Notes: a model not told the origin generated them from the letters alone. A stretch of DNA of 64,000 nt from Stygiobacter sp. (GCA_006218045.1 VBWB01000001.1:337245-401244); one strand, 5' to 3'; counted from the first letter of the stretch, positions 46,519-55,791 are shown. Numbers and translations: made by a program.

Positions 46519-47227
46519 CACCATCCTGGTCACCGGGGCCAGCAAGGGCATCGGTGCGGCCATCGCCGAGCGGCTGGGCCGCGACGGCTTCACCGTCGTC
46601 GTCCATTATCATTCCGACCGTGACGGCGCCGCCCGTGTCGCCGATGCCATCGGCGGGCAAGCGCGGCTTTTGCAATTCGATATCGCCGACCGCGACGGCA
46701 CCAGGGCCAAGCTGGAAGCCGACATGGCCGCGCACGGCGCCTATTGGGGCGTGGTGCTCAATGCCGGCATTGCCCGAGACAATGCGTTTCCGGCCATGAC
46801 CGACGACGATTGGGATGACGTGCTGGGGACCAACATGGACGGGTTCTACAACGTGCTGCGGCCGGTGGTCATGCCCATGGTGCAGGCGCGCCGGGGTGGG
46901 CGCATCGTCACCTTGTCGTCGGTGTCGGGGCTGGTCGGCAATCGCGGTCAGGTCAATTATTCCGCCGCCAAGGCCGGCATCATCGGCGCCACCAAGGCCT
47001 TGGCGCTGGAACTGGCCAAGCGGTCGATCACCGTCAATTGCGTCGCTCCCGGCGTGGTCGAGACCCAGATGGTCGCCGATCTGCCCGTGGACGAGGTGTT
47101 GAAGATGGTGCCCATGCGCCGCTTGGGCAAACCGGCCGAGGTGGCGGGGGTGGTGTCGTTCCTGTGTTCCGCCGATGCTGCTTATGTCACCCGGCAGGTG
47201 ATTTCCGTCAATGGCGGGATGGTGTGA
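46511..47227 (+). CDS. apeQ: 3-oxoacyl-ACP reductase (ApeQ, FabG-like)
   Basis: 238 residues, short-chain dehydrogenase. NADP-binding ILVTGASKGIGAAIAERLG, LNAGIARDN, catalytic Ser in LSSVSGLVG, Tyr-Lys in VNYSAAKAG, and VAPGVVETQMV. It reduces the keto group in each cycle. Confidence 0.94.
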   Translation: MADTILVTGASKGIGAAIAERLGRDGFTVVVHYHSDRDGAARVADAIGGQARLLQFDIADRDGTRAKLEADMAAHGAYWGVVLNAGIARDNAFPAMTDDDWDDVLGTNMDGFYNVLRPVVMPMVQARRGGRIVTLSSVSGLVGNRGQVNYSAAKAGIIGATKALALELAKRSITVNCVAPGVVETQMVADLPVDEVLKMVPMRRLGKPAEVAGVVSFLCSADAAYVTRQVISVNGGMV

Positions 47228-48456
47228 TGCGCCGCGTCGCCGTCACCGGCATGGCCGGCATCACCGCCTTGGGCAACGACTGGCCGACGATCAAGGCGGA
47301 AATGGCGGCGGGCCGCACCGGCATCCGCGACATGCGGCCCGAATGGGACCGCTTTGAAAGCGTCAATACCCGGCTGGCGGCGCCGGTCCTGGATTTCGTC
47401 ACCCCCGCCCATTGGCCGCGCAAGAAGGCCCGCACCATGGGCCGGGTCGCCACCATGGCGGTGTCGGCGTCGGAACGGGCCCTGGACCATGCCGGGCTGC
47501 TGGGTGATCCGGTGCTGACCAATGGGCGGGCGGGGGCGGCCTATGGCTCGTCGTTCGGCTCGCCCGATTCGGTGCTGGGCTTCTTTGAATTGAAGATGAG
47601 CGGGGTGTCGCGTCACCTGAACGCCACCACCTATATCCAGATGATGAGCCATTCCGCCTTGGTCAATATCGGCCTGTTCTTCGGCCTGACCGGGCGGATG
47701 ATCCCGTCGTCCAGCGCCTGCACCTCGGGCAGTCAGGCCATCGGCTACGCCGCCGAGGCCATCCGCTGGGGCAAGGCCGAAATCATGATCGCCGGTGGGG
47801 CCGAGGAATTGGACATCACCGACGCCGCCGTCTTCGACACCTTGTTCGCCACCTCGGTGCGCAACGACACGCCTGAGACCACCCCGCGTCCGTTCGACCG
47901 CGACCGCGACGGTCTGGTGATCGGCGAGGGCGCCGGCACCCTGATCCTGGAGGAATGGGGGCACGCCCGCGCCCGTGGCGCCGAGATTTATGCCGAAGTC
48001 ATCGGCTTCGGCACCAATGCCGACGGCAACCATGTGACCCAGCCGCAGGCCTCGACCATGGAACAAGCCCTGCGCCTGGCCCTGGACGATGCCGGATTGA
48101 AGCCTGCCGATATCGGCTTCGTCAGTGGTCACGGCACCGCCACCGAATGGGGCGACATCGCCGAAAGTCAGGCGACGGCGGCTGTGTTCGGCGACAGCGT
48201 GCCGGTGCATTCGCTCAAAAGCTATTTCGGCCATTCGCTCGGTGCCTGCGGTGGCATCGAGGCATGGCTGGGCATCGAGATGATGCGCGACGGCTGGTTT
48301 TGTCCCACCGCCAATCTGGACAATGTGGACCCGCGTTGCGCTGCCCTTGATTACGTGCGGGGCGAGCCGCGCCTGACCCGACCGCGTTATGTGATGTCCA
48401 ACAATTTCGCCTTCGGCGGCATCAACACTTCGCTGATCCTGGCCTCTTGTCGATGA
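47227..48456 (+). CDS. apeR: Beta-ketoacyl-ACP synthase (ApeR, FabF-like)
   Basis: 409 residues. Triad SSACTSGSQAIGY, SGHGTATEWGD and SYFGHSLGACGGIEA; end SNNFAFGGINTSLIL. Second complete ketosynthase of the cluster, last gene in the ape order. Its final 35 bases overlap the 3' end of paaK on the other strand, and no terminator fits between them. Confidence 0.93.
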   Translation: MRRVAVTGMAGITALGNDWPTIKAEMAAGRTGIRDMRPEWDRFESVNTRLAAPVLDFVTPAHWPRKKARTMGRVATMAVSASERALDHAGLLGDPVLTNGRAGAAYGSSFGSPDSVLGFFELKMSGVSRHLNATTYIQMMSHSALVNIGLFFGLTGRMIPSSSACTSGSQAIGYAAEAIRWGKAEIMIAGGAEELDITDAAVFDTLFATSVRNDTPETTPRPFDRDRDGLVIGEGAGTLILEEWGHARARGAEIYAEVIGFGTNADGNHVTQPQASTMEQALRLALDDAGLKPADIGFVSGHGTATEWGDIAESQATAAVFGDSVPVHSLKSYFGHSLGACGGIEAWLGIEMMRDGWFCPTANLDNVDPRCAALDYVRGEPRLTRPRYVMSNNFAFGGINTSLILASCR

Positions 48457-49759
48457 CCCGCTTGGCCTTGCCCATGGAGCGCTCGATACTGCCCGGACCC
48501 AAGACGTTGACACGGGTGGAGATGCCGATCAGCGCCTTGATGTGATGGTTGAGGTCGTGGCCGGCGGCGGCACAGGCGGTGTCGCCGAAAGGCTGGTCTG
48601 GGCGCATTTCCACGTTGACGGTCAGGCTGTCGAGATGGCCGTCGCGGGTGATTTCCAACTGGTAATGGGGGGCCAGCCGGTAATCCTTCAAGATCAGTTC
48701 CTCGATCTGGCTGGGGAAGACGTTGACGCCCCTGATGATCATCATGTCATCCGATCGCCCGGTGATCTTGCCCATGCGCCGGAACGACCGCGCCGTGCCC
48801 GGCAGCAGCCGGGTCAGGTCGCGGGTGCGGTAACGGATGATGGGCAGGGCTTCCTTGGTCAGGCTGGTGAACACCAACTCGCCCATTTCGCCGTCGGGCA
48901 GCACCCGCCCGCTCTCGGGGTCGATGATCTCGGGATAGAAATGGTCTTCCCACAGATGCAGGCCGTCCTTGGTCTCGATGCATTCATTGGCGACGCCGGG
49001 GCCGATCACTTCCGACAGGCCATAGATGTCCACCGCGTCGATGCCGACCCGGTTCTCGATCTCGGCCCGCATGGAATCGGTCCACGGCTCGGCGCCGAAA
49101 ATGCCGATTTCCAGCGAGCAATCCCCCGGTCCCATGCCCTGGCGCTCCATCTCGTCGGCGATGGCCAGCATGTAGCTGGGGGTGACCATGATGATCTCGG
49201 GGCGGAAATCGTGGATCAACTGCACCTGCTTTTCCGTCTGGCCGCCGGACATGGGGATGACGGTGCAGCCCAGGCGCTCGGCGCCGTAATGGGCGCCTAA
49301 GCCGCCGGTGAACAGGCCATAGCCGTAAGAGACGTGGCAGCGGTCGCCGGGCAGGCCGCCGGCGGCCCGGATGGAGCGGGCCATGACGTCGGCCCACATG
49401 GAAATGTCGTTCCTGGTATAGCCGACGACGGTGGGCTTGCCGGTGGTCCCCGAACTGGCATGGATGCGCACCACCCGGTCCATGGGCACGGCGAACATGC
49501 CGAAGGGATAGGTCCGGCGCAGATCGTCCTTGGTGGTGAAGGGGAACTTGGCGAGGTCGGCAAGGCTTTGCAAATGGTCGGGGTGGGCGCCGGCTTGATC
49601 GCATTTGGCGCGGAAGTGGCCGACATTGTCATAGGCATGGCGCAGCGACCAGCGCAGCCGTTCCAGTTGCAGGGCCGAGATTTCGTCGCGGCTGGCGGTC
49701 TCGATGGGATCGAGCAAATGGCGGGGTGCGCCGCAACGGCGGGATGAATTGGGGCTCAC
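48422..49759 (-). CDS. paaK: Phenylacetate-CoA ligase
   Basis: 445 residues. P-loop HASSGTTGKPTVVGYT, IYGLSEVIGPGVANEC, LIRYRTRD-like IIRYRTRDLTRLL and MGKITGRSDDMMIIRGVNVFPSQIEE are characteristic of PaaK. It makes phenylacetyl-CoA or a related aryl-CoA. No other paa genes are present. Convergent with and overlapping apeR, so a link with aryl starter supply is possible but unproven. GTG start with GGAGGACGCC before it. Confidence 0.93.
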   Translation of the reverse strand: MSPNSSRRCGAPRHLLDPIETASRDEISALQLERLRWSLRHAYDNVGHFRAKCDQAGAHPDHLQSLADLAKFPFTTKDDLRRTYPFGMFAVPMDRVVRIHASSGTTGKPTVVGYTRNDISMWADVMARSIRAAGGLPGDRCHVSYGYGLFTGGLGAHYGAERLGCTVIPMSGGQTEKQVQLIHDFRPEIIMVTPSYMLAIADEMERQGMGPGDCSLEIGIFGAEPWTDSMRAEIENRVGIDAVDIYGLSEVIGPGVANECIETKDGLHLWEDHFYPEIIDPESGRVLPDGEMGELVFTSLTKEALPIIRYRTRDLTRLLPGTARSFRRMGKITGRSDDMMIIRGVNVFPSQIEELILKDYRLAPHYQLEITRDGHLDSLTVNVEMRPDQPFGDTACAAAGHDLNHHIKALIGISTRVNVLGPGSIERSMGKAKRVIDKRPGSAKC

Positions 49760-49975
49760 GGCGTCCTCCGGTCATTCGGTCTTGTCCCCGCAGTCGCGGG
49801 TCGACCGATCATTGTTCGTATATTATTACACTATTTGCTTATACAGGGCGAGACGGGCTGTGCATTCAAATTGTGCATAACATGGGTATTTTTGTTATGT
49901 TTAAACTGCTTGCGCCCGCCTTGACGAGGCAGTACGGTCAGCTTTCGTACGTAGAGGGGTAAGGGAAACCGTAAG

Positions 49976-51163
49976 GTGACCTTGGTCAAACAAACAATCG
50001 CCAAAATCCTGTCGGTGGTTTTCACCGGCATGTCCTTGGCCGAGATCGTAGATATTCTCATTCCAAACAGGCAGTCGGCTTTCGTCCTGCGACGGCGCGC
50101 CCTGCTGATCCTGTCGCGTGTCCGGTTGGTGGCCTTTACCTTCGCCATTCTGACGCCGCTTTGGATTCCGGTGGATCTGTTCATCTTCGAGACGGCGCTG
50201 GGCATGTATCTGGCGGCGCTTCGGGTGTTGGCCTCCATCGCCTTCGTCTTGCTGGGACTGTCCTATCGTGGTGCCGATTCCATCGTCGTCGCCCGCTGGG
50301 GGTTGGTATGGCTGCTGTCCATCCCCACCGTGTTCTTCCTGATCAGTCATCCGCTCCTGGCCCAGTTCGCCATCACCGATCCGGCCCAGCAGGTGATCGC
50401 CGCCGGCTATGCCTTTCTGCCCTTCGTCATGGTCGCCGGCCTGTCGGTGTTCCCCATCACCGCCCTGGAAGGGGCGCTGCTGTCGGCCCCCTTGCTGCTG
50501 GCCTATCTGCTGACCGGCATCCTGGGCTATCAATTGCTGCCCTTCGCCTCGCATCTGGGGGCGCAATGGCTGCTGCTGCTGCTGGCGGTGGTGTCAACGC
50601 TGGCCGGCATGAGCCAGTTGCATTTCATGAGCCAGTTGGTCGACCAATCGTCCCATGACGGCTTGACCCGGGCCTATAACCGCCGGGTGGGCGAAGAAAT
50701 CGTCGCCCAGCAATTCCTGACCTCGTTGCGGACCGAGGGGCCGTTGGCCCTGGCCTTCGTCGATCTGGACAATTTCAAGTCCATCAACGACCATTACGGC
50801 CATGAAGAGGGTGACAACACCTTGCGCAACGCCTCGACCGCGCTGCGCCGGGTGCTGCGCCGCGGCGACGTGCTGGTGCGGTGGGGCGGCGAGGAATTCC
50901 TGGCGCTGATGCCCAACACCGACGAGGAGGGGGCGCGCATCGCCCTGGCCCGTCTGCGCGACGTCGGCTTGGGCTTGCGCCCCGACGGCAATCCGGTGAC
51001 CGCCTCCATCGGCGTGGCCGAACGTCTGGCCGATCAGGCCGGTCAATGGTCGGAACTGGTGGAAAAGGCCGATCAGCGCATGTACATGGCCAAGCAGACC
51101 GGCAAGAACAAGGTCATCGGCATCGACAACAAGGTGCTGGCGGAAAGCGCTGCCGCCGGGTGA
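49976..51163 (+). CDS. Membrane-bound diguanylate cyclase (GGDEF)
   Basis: 395 residues. Six or so membrane helices fill ~40-215 (LVAFTFAILTPLWIPVDLF, LRVLASIAFVLLGLSY, LVWLLSIPTVFFLIS, WLLLLLAVVSTLAG). A GGDEF domain follows (HDGLTRAYNRR, FVDLDNFKSINDHYGHEEGD, RWGGEEFLALMP), with the GGEEF active site intact, so it should make cyclic di-GMP. GTG start with AAGGG upstream. The 216-base AT-rich gap before it, shared with paaK, is the likely divergent promoter region. Confidence 0.92.
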   Translation: MTLVKQTIAKILSVVFTGMSLAEIVDILIPNRQSAFVLRRRALLILSRVRLVAFTFAILTPLWIPVDLFIFETALGMYLAALRVLASIAFVLLGLSYRGADSIVVARWGLVWLLSIPTVFFLISHPLLAQFAITDPAQQVIAAGYAFLPFVMVAGLSVFPITALEGALLSAPLLLAYLLTGILGYQLLPFASHLGAQWLLLLLAVVSTLAGMSQLHFMSQLVDQSSHDGLTRAYNRRVGEEIVAQQFLTSLRTEGPLALAFVDLDNFKSINDHYGHEEGDNTLRNASTALRRVLRRGDVLVRWGGEEFLALMPNTDEEGARIALARLRDVGLGLRPDGNPVTASIGVAERLADQAGQWSELVEKADQRMYMAKQTGKNKVIGIDNKVLAESAAAG

Positions 51164-51170
51164 TCGGCGG

Positions 51171-52061
51171 CTATTGCGCCGCCGCCGGTAAATCCAGGGC
51201 GCCGACCACCCGGGCGATGTCGGCGGCCAAGTAGCGGCGGCTGGCTCCACCGGGACGGACCACCAGCGAGAACCACACCGGCGAGAGGTCCGGTAATCCC
51301 ATTTCCGTCGCGTCGAGCACCCGCAGGTCGGGATGCAAGCCGGTCTGGCCCAGGGGCGCCAGGGCCATGCCGCTGGCCACCGCCGCCTGAATTCCGGCCA
51401 GACTGGGGCTGACATAGGCCAGACGCCAGGGCTGGCGGCTTTGATCCAGGCGCTCGACCACCTGGCGGCGGAACAGGCAGCCCTGGGGGAACAAGGCCAG
51501 GGGCAGGGGATGAAGCGGCGGCAGGGTTTCGTGGGCGGAAGCGGTCCAAAATACCGGCTCCGGCCACACGCGGATGGCGCTGTCCATGGGCTGTTCGCCC
51601 TTGAACAGGGCGACGTCCAACTCGCCCAAATCGAAATCGGCGCGCAGCTTCACCGATAGATCGGCGCGGACGTCCAGCCGCACCCGGGGGTTGGCGCGGG
51701 AAAAGGCGGTCAGCACCCGGGGCAGGTGGCGGCTGGCGAAATCCTCCGAGACTCCCAAGCGGATGATTTCGCCCACTTCGCGCAGCACCAAAGTGGCGCG
51801 CGCCTCGTCGTCCAGGGCCAGCAGGCGGCGGGCATAGCCGAGCAAGGTTTCCCCCGCTTCGGTCACCTGCACTTGCCGGCCCTGACGTAAAAGCAGGGGC
51901 TGGCCGATCTGATCTTCCAGCCGCTTGATCTGCTGGCTGATGGTCGATTGGGTGCGGTGCAGGCGCTGGCCGGCGCGGGTGAAGCCACCGCTATCGACGA
52001 TGCCGACAAAAGTGCGCAGCAAATCCAGATCAAGGCTATGGGGGGGCATGGCAATATGCAT
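51171..52061 (-). CDS. LysR-family transcriptional regulator
   Basis: 296 residues. N-terminal helix-turn-helix (LDLLRTFVGIVDSGGFTRAGQRLHRTQSTISQQIKRLEDQIGQPLLLR) and a substrate-binding C-terminal part (IIRLGVSEDFASRHLPRVLTAFS). It is divergent from the EamA transporter gene with a 94-base gap, the usual layout for a regulator and its target. ATGs at 52061 and 52049 are both possible, without clear ribosome sites. Confidence 0.94.
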   Translation of the reverse strand: MHIAMPPHSLDLDLLRTFVGIVDSGGFTRAGQRLHRTQSTISQQIKRLEDQIGQPLLLRQGRQVQVTEAGETLLGYARRLLALDDEARATLVLREVGEIIRLGVSEDFASRHLPRVLTAFSRANPRVRLDVRADLSVKLRADFDLGELDVALFKGEQPMDSAIRVWPEPVFWTASAHETLPPLHPLPLALFPQGCLFRRQVVERLDQSRQPWRLAYVSPSLAGIQAAVASGMALAPLGQTGLHPDLRVLDATEMGLPDLSPVWFSLVVRPGGASRRYLAADIARVVGALDLPAAAQ

Positions 52062-52155
52062 TCATAAAATGGATCAAAACTATTCTATCATCTAATTTCT
52101 AAATGTCATCGCCGCCGGTTAGGCTGACTCGGTCGTTGAGGGAAAGGAACCGGCC

Positions 52156-53064
52156 ATGGCCGCCAGATTATTGCCCACCAATCCGCTGCCCTGGCTGATC
52201 ACCCTGTTTTGCCTGATCTGGTCGTCGGTGTTCGCGGTGGCCCGGCTGGGGCTGGCCCATTGCCCGCCCCTGACCTTGCTGTCCATCCGTTTCGCCCTGG
52301 CGGCCCTGGTGGCCTTGGCTTTAGCCTTGGTTCTGGGGGAAAGATTGCCGCGCGGACGCGCCGTGCTGATGCTGGCGCTGATCGGTATCACCAACCATGC
52401 CGTCTATTTGGGCTTGTCCTATTTGGGCATGCGCCACGTGCCCGCCGGGCTGACCGCCATCATCGTCAGCGCCAATCCGGTGCTGACGGCGCTACTGGCC
52501 GCGCTGGTGCTGGACGAGCGTTTGAACGGTCGCAGGTTGGCCGGTCTGGCCCTGGGGGTGGTGGGGGTGGTCTTCATCCTGCGCCACCGCATCGTTGCCG
52601 GCACCGATTCGTGGCTGGACATGCTGTGGCCGTTGGCGGCCTTGGTGGCGTTGTCGGGCGGCGCCATCCTGTTCAAGCGTATCGGTCTGGCCGGTGGTGG
52701 TTTCGGCGGCTTGGCGGTGCAACTGGCCGCCGCCGCGCTGTTCCTGGCCGGCCCCGCCTGGGGGCTGGAAGGCGGCTTGGCGGCGGTCGAGCCGGTGGCG
52801 GAATTCTGGTTCTCGCTCGCCTATCAGGTGGTGTTGGCCTCGGTCATCGCCTATGCCATCTGGTTCCACCTGCTGCGGATCAGCACCGCCACCGCCGCCA
52901 GCGCCTGGCACTTCCTGATCCCGCCCTTGGGTGTTCTGTTCGGCTGGCTGATCATGGACGAGCAGGTGATGTGGGCGGATTTCGCCGGCATCGTCCCGGT
53001 GGCGGCGGGGATTTGGCTGGTTACCCGATCTCGAACACCGCTTCGATCTCCACCGCCACGTTGA
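52156..53064 (+). CDS. EamA/DMT-family metabolite exporter
   Basis: 302 residues, ten membrane helices in two EamA repeats (WLITLFCLIWSSVFAVARLGL, GLSYLGMRHVPAGLTAIIVSANPVLTALLAALVLDERLNGRRLAGL; then LVALSGGAILFKRIGL, WHFLIPPLGVLFGWLIMDEQV). Likely exports amino acids or related compounds under control of the divergent LysR gene. AAAGGAA upstream. The last 44 bases overlap the ridA-type gene on the other strand, so the tail RSRTPLRSPPPR may not be conserved. Confidence 0.92.
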   Translation: MAARLLPTNPLPWLITLFCLIWSSVFAVARLGLAHCPPLTLLSIRFALAALVALALALVLGERLPRGRAVLMLALIGITNHAVYLGLSYLGMRHVPAGLTAIIVSANPVLTALLAALVLDERLNGRRLAGLALGVVGVVFILRHRIVAGTDSWLDMLWPLAALVALSGGAILFKRIGLAGGGFGGLAVQLAAAALFLAGPAWGLEGGLAAVEPVAEFWFSLAYQVVLASVIAYAIWFHLLRISTATAASAWHFLIPPLGVLFGWLIMDEQVMWADFAGIVPVAAGIWLVTRSRTPLRSPPPR

Positions 53065-53488
53065 GCGGCAGGCTGGGGGCGCCGACGGCGACGCGGGCAT
53101 GGCGCCCGGCATCGCCCAGCACCTCGACCATCAGGTCGGAAGCGCCGTTGACCACCTTGGGCTGATCGGTGAAATCGGGGGTGCTGGCGACAAAGGCGGT
53201 CAGCCGCACCACCCGGCGAATGCGGTCGAGATCGCCGCCGCACGCGGCCTTGGCCTGGGCCAGCAGGTTGAGGCCGCACAGGCGGGCGGCGCGCACGCCG
53301 TCTTCCACCGACACTTCCGCTCCCAAATGGCCGAACACCACTGGTTTGCCCCCTTCCATGGGCAATTGGCCGGAGACGAACACCAAAGTGCCGGTGACGA
53401 CGAAGGGAACATAATTGGCCACCGCCACCGCCGGCACCGGCAAGGTGATGCCCAGTTCGGCCAGACGCGCGTCGATGTTGGAAGCCAT
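53021..53488 (-). CDS. RidA family protein (enamine/imine deaminase-like)
   Basis: 155 residues from the ATG at 53488 (GAGGACGATC before it). YVPFVVTGTLVFVSGQLPMEGG, LNLLAQAKAACGG, VVRLTAFVAST and GRHARVAVGAPSLPLNVAVEIEAVFEI follow the family, including the Arg in ARVAVGA. Family members hydrolyse reactive enamine intermediates. It belongs to the longer (about 150 aa) subgroup. Confidence 0.92.
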   Translation of the reverse strand: MASNIDARLAELGITLPVPAVAVANYVPFVVTGTLVFVSGQLPMEGGKPVVFGHLGAEVSVEDGVRAARLCGLNLLAQAKAACGGDLDRIRRVVRLTAFVASTPDFTDQPKVVNGASDLMVEVLGDAGRHARVAVGAPSLPLNVAVEIEAVFEIG

Positions 53489-53562
53489 GATCGTCCTCGT
53501 TGCTGTAATGGATCGGCCCAAGGTACGGGATGGCGGGGATGGTTGTCTTCGGGAAAGTATGG

Positions 53563-53585
53563 GTGTATAGCTGACCTATATAACG
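53563..53585. promoter_or_regulatory. Candidate molybdate (ModE/Mop) box upstream of modB
   Basis: GTGTATAGC-tgacc-TATATAACG lies 28 bases before the modB start. The right half matches the Mo-box half site TATATAACG exactly; the left half matches weakly. A ModE-type repressor here would shut the operon off when molybdate is plentiful. Confidence 0.45.
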
Positions 53586-53612
53586 GTTTGCAGTGCGGGA
53601 GATAGCGATCCC

Positions 53613-54305
53613 ATGTTCACCCTGACGCCGCTTGAGCTCGAGGCGCTGTATCTGTCCCTGCTGGTGTCGGGCTGGGCGGTGGCGGGGTCGCTGCCCCTGG
53701 GGGTGGCCTGCGCCTGGTTGCTGGCGCGGCGGGATTTCCCCGGCAAATCGGTGGTGGACGGGCTGATCCATCTGCCCCTGGTGTTGCCACCGGTGGTGGT
53801 CGGTTATTTCCTGCTGGTGGTGCTGGGGCGGCGCGGCGTGGTCGGCGGCGCGCTTTACGACTGGTTCGGCATCACCCTCGCCTTCACCTGGAAGGGGGCG
53901 GCGATCGCCTCGGCGGTGATCGCCTTTCCGCTGATGGTTCGCGCCATCCGCCTGTCGCTGGAAGGCGTCGACCGTGGGCTGGAACAGGCGGCGCGCACCT
54001 TGGGCTGCGGTCCGGTGGCGACGTTCTTCACCGTCACCTTGCCGCTGGTCATGCCCGGCATCCTGACCGGGGTGATCCTGGCCTTTGCCCGCTCGCTGTC
54101 GGAATTCGGCGCCACCATCACCTTCGTCTCCAACATTCCCGGTGAAACCCGCACCCTGCCCATCGCCCTTTATGCCCTGACCCAGGTGCCCGGCGGCGAC
54201 GAAGCGGCCATGCGGCTGTGCGTCATTTCGGTGGTGGTGGCCTTTGCCGCGCTGCTGGCGGCGGAAATCCTGTCGCGCCGGGTGCAAGCCCGGCTGAAAG
54301 GCTGA
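53613..54305 (+). CDS. modB: Molybdate ABC transporter permease
   Basis: 230 residues, five membrane helices. LPLVLPPVVVGYFLLVVLGRRG, GVDRGLEQAARTLGCGPVATFFTVTLPLVMPGILTGVILAFARSLSEFGATITFVSNIPGETRTLPIALY are diagnostic of ModB. No modA gene lies upstream; the neighbour there is ridA-like on the other strand. Confidence 0.95.
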   Translation: MFTLTPLELEALYLSLLVSGWAVAGSLPLGVACAWLLARRDFPGKSVVDGLIHLPLVLPPVVVGYFLLVVLGRRGVVGGALYDWFGITLAFTWKGAAIASAVIAFPLMVRAIRLSLEGVDRGLEQAARTLGCGPVATFFTVTLPLVMPGILTGVILAFARSLSEFGATITFVSNIPGETRTLPIALYALTQVPGGDEAAMRLCVISVVVAFAALLAAEILSRRVQARLKG

Positions 54306-54310
54306 CGGCC

Positions 54311-55411
54311 ATGCTGGACCTGACCATCAGCCGCCGGCAAGGCGCCTTCCGGGTCGAGGTGACGTTGAAGGCCGGGGCGGGCGTCACCGCTCTGTTCGGT
54401 CCGTCGGGGTCGGGCAAGACCTCGGTGATCAACATGGTGGCCGGATTGGCGCGGCCCGACATGGGGCGCATCGTCGTCGACGGCAAGGTATTGTTCGACG
54501 CGGCCCTGGGCCTCGACGTGGCGCCCGAACGGCGGCGGTTGGGCTATGTGTTCCAGGACGGGCGGTTGTTTCCGCATCTGTCGGTGCGGGCCAATCTGAG
54601 CTTCGGCCTGAACCGGCTGCCGGCGGCGGAACGGCGCATCGACTTCGACGCCGTCATCGAGGTGCTGGGCATCGGCCATCTGCTCGACCGCCGTCCGGCC
54701 TTGCTGTCGGGGGGGGAGAAACAGCGGGTGGCCATTGGCCGCGCCTTGCTGGCCAATCCCCATATCCTGTTGATGGATGAACCGCTGGCCGCCTTGGATG
54801 CCAACCGCAAGGCCGAGTTGCTGCCGTTCATCGCCGCCCTGTCGCGGCGTTTCACCATTCCCATCCTTTATGTCAGCCATTCCATGGACGAGGTCTTGGC
54901 CCTGGCCGACACCTTGGTGCTGATGGATCAGGGCAAGGTGGCGGCGGCGGGGCCGACCGAGGACATTCTGTCGCGCACCGATCTGCGTCCCCTGACCGGG
55001 CGCTGGGAGGCCGGGTCGGTGATCCGCGCCACCGTCGAGGCCCATGACGAAGCCACCGGCATCACCCGGCTGGCCTTCGCCGGCGGCCATCTGCTGATGG
55101 CCCGCAACCACCTGAAACCGGGAACCCAGGTACGGCTGCGCATTCATGCCAGCGACATCGCCATCGCGCTGGACCGGCCCGGTCGGGTTTCCGTGCGCAA
55201 CATCCTGCCGGCCACCGTCACCAGTGTTTCGGCCTGCGAAGGCAATATGGTCGATGTGGTGCTGGATTGCGGCGGCACCCGGCTATGGGCGCAGATTTCC
55301 AGCCATGCCCAGGCCGATCTGGCCCTGGTTCCGGGCTGTTCGGTGCATGCCATGATCAAGGCGGTGACCGTCGCCCGCGGTGATCTGGCCGAACAACGGG
55401 GGAGCGCATGA
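54311..55411 (+). CDS. modC: Molybdate ABC transporter ATP-binding protein
   Basis: 366 residues. Walker [13 protein letters not shown], signature LLSGGEKQRVAIGRAL, Walker B ILLMDEPLAALD, switch LYVSHSMDE. The C-terminal ~65 residues (VRNILPATVTSVSACEGNMVDVVLDCGGTRLWAQIS) are a Mop/TOBE domain that binds molybdate. Five bases after modB; overlaps the nifX-like gene by ATGA. Confidence 0.96.
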   Translation: MLDLTISRRQGAFRVEVTLKAGAGVTALFGPSGSGKTSVINMVAGLARPDMGRIVVDGKVLFDAALGLDVAPERRRLGYVFQDGRLFPHLSVRANLSFGLNRLPAAERRIDFDAVIEVLGIGHLLDRRPALLSGGEKQRVAIGRALLANPHILLMDEPLAALDANRKAELLPFIAALSRRFTIPILYVSHSMDEVLALADTLVLMDQGKVAAAGPTEDILSRTDLRPLTGRWEAGSVIRATVEAHDEATGITRLAFAGGHLLMARNHLKPGTQVRLRIHASDIAIALDRPGRVSVRNILPATVTSVSACEGNMVDVVLDCGGTRLWAQISSHAQADLALVPGCSVHAMIKAVTVARGDLAEQRGSA

Positions 55412-55791
55412 AGGTCGCCATCGCCACCCAGGACCTGACCCATGTGGATGCCCATCTGGGCTGGGCCCGGCATCTGCTGCTGTTCGATGTCACCGCCGAG
55501 GGTTATCGCTATATGGGCACGCGGGCCTTCCGCCATGGTCTGGCCCAGGACGGCGATCACGACAAGCTGGCACCGCGTCTGCGGGCCTTGCGGGGCTGTC
55601 GCATGGTTTTCGTCGTCGATGTCGGGCCGGAAGGCGAGGCCGGACTGGCACGGGCCAAGGTGGTACCCATGCGCGCCTATGCCGGCCAACCCATCGTCCA
55701 TGCCCTGGATGCCCTGCGCGACGGTCTGCGGCGCAATCCGCGCGGCTGGCTGCGGCGTGAACAGCAACGCGAGCGTTTACAGCGCCCCTGA
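55408..55791 (+). CDS. NifX/NifB-type iron-molybdenum cofactor-binding family protein
   Basis: 127 residues of the dinitrogenase FeMo-cofactor family. MKVAIATQDLTHVDAHLGWARHLLLFDV matches the start, where HFG is usual and HLG is found here. CRMVFVVDVGPEGEAGL and PIVHALDALRDGL..NPRGWLRREQ match the NifX-type end. It is translationally coupled to modC, linking molybdate uptake to cofactor handling. No nif genes are in the window. Confidence 0.85.
   Translation: MKVAIATQDLTHVDAHLGWARHLLLFDVTAEGYRYMGTRAFRHGLAQDGDHDKLAPRLRALRGCRMVFVVDVGPEGEAGLARAKVVPMRAYAGQPIVHALDALRDGLRRNPRGWLRREQQRERLQRP

Noticed and set aside
53021..53064. Overlap of the EamA and RidA genes as a functional antisense arrangement
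   Set aside because: Only the non-conserved EamA tail is involved; a simple convergent overlap is enough to explain it.
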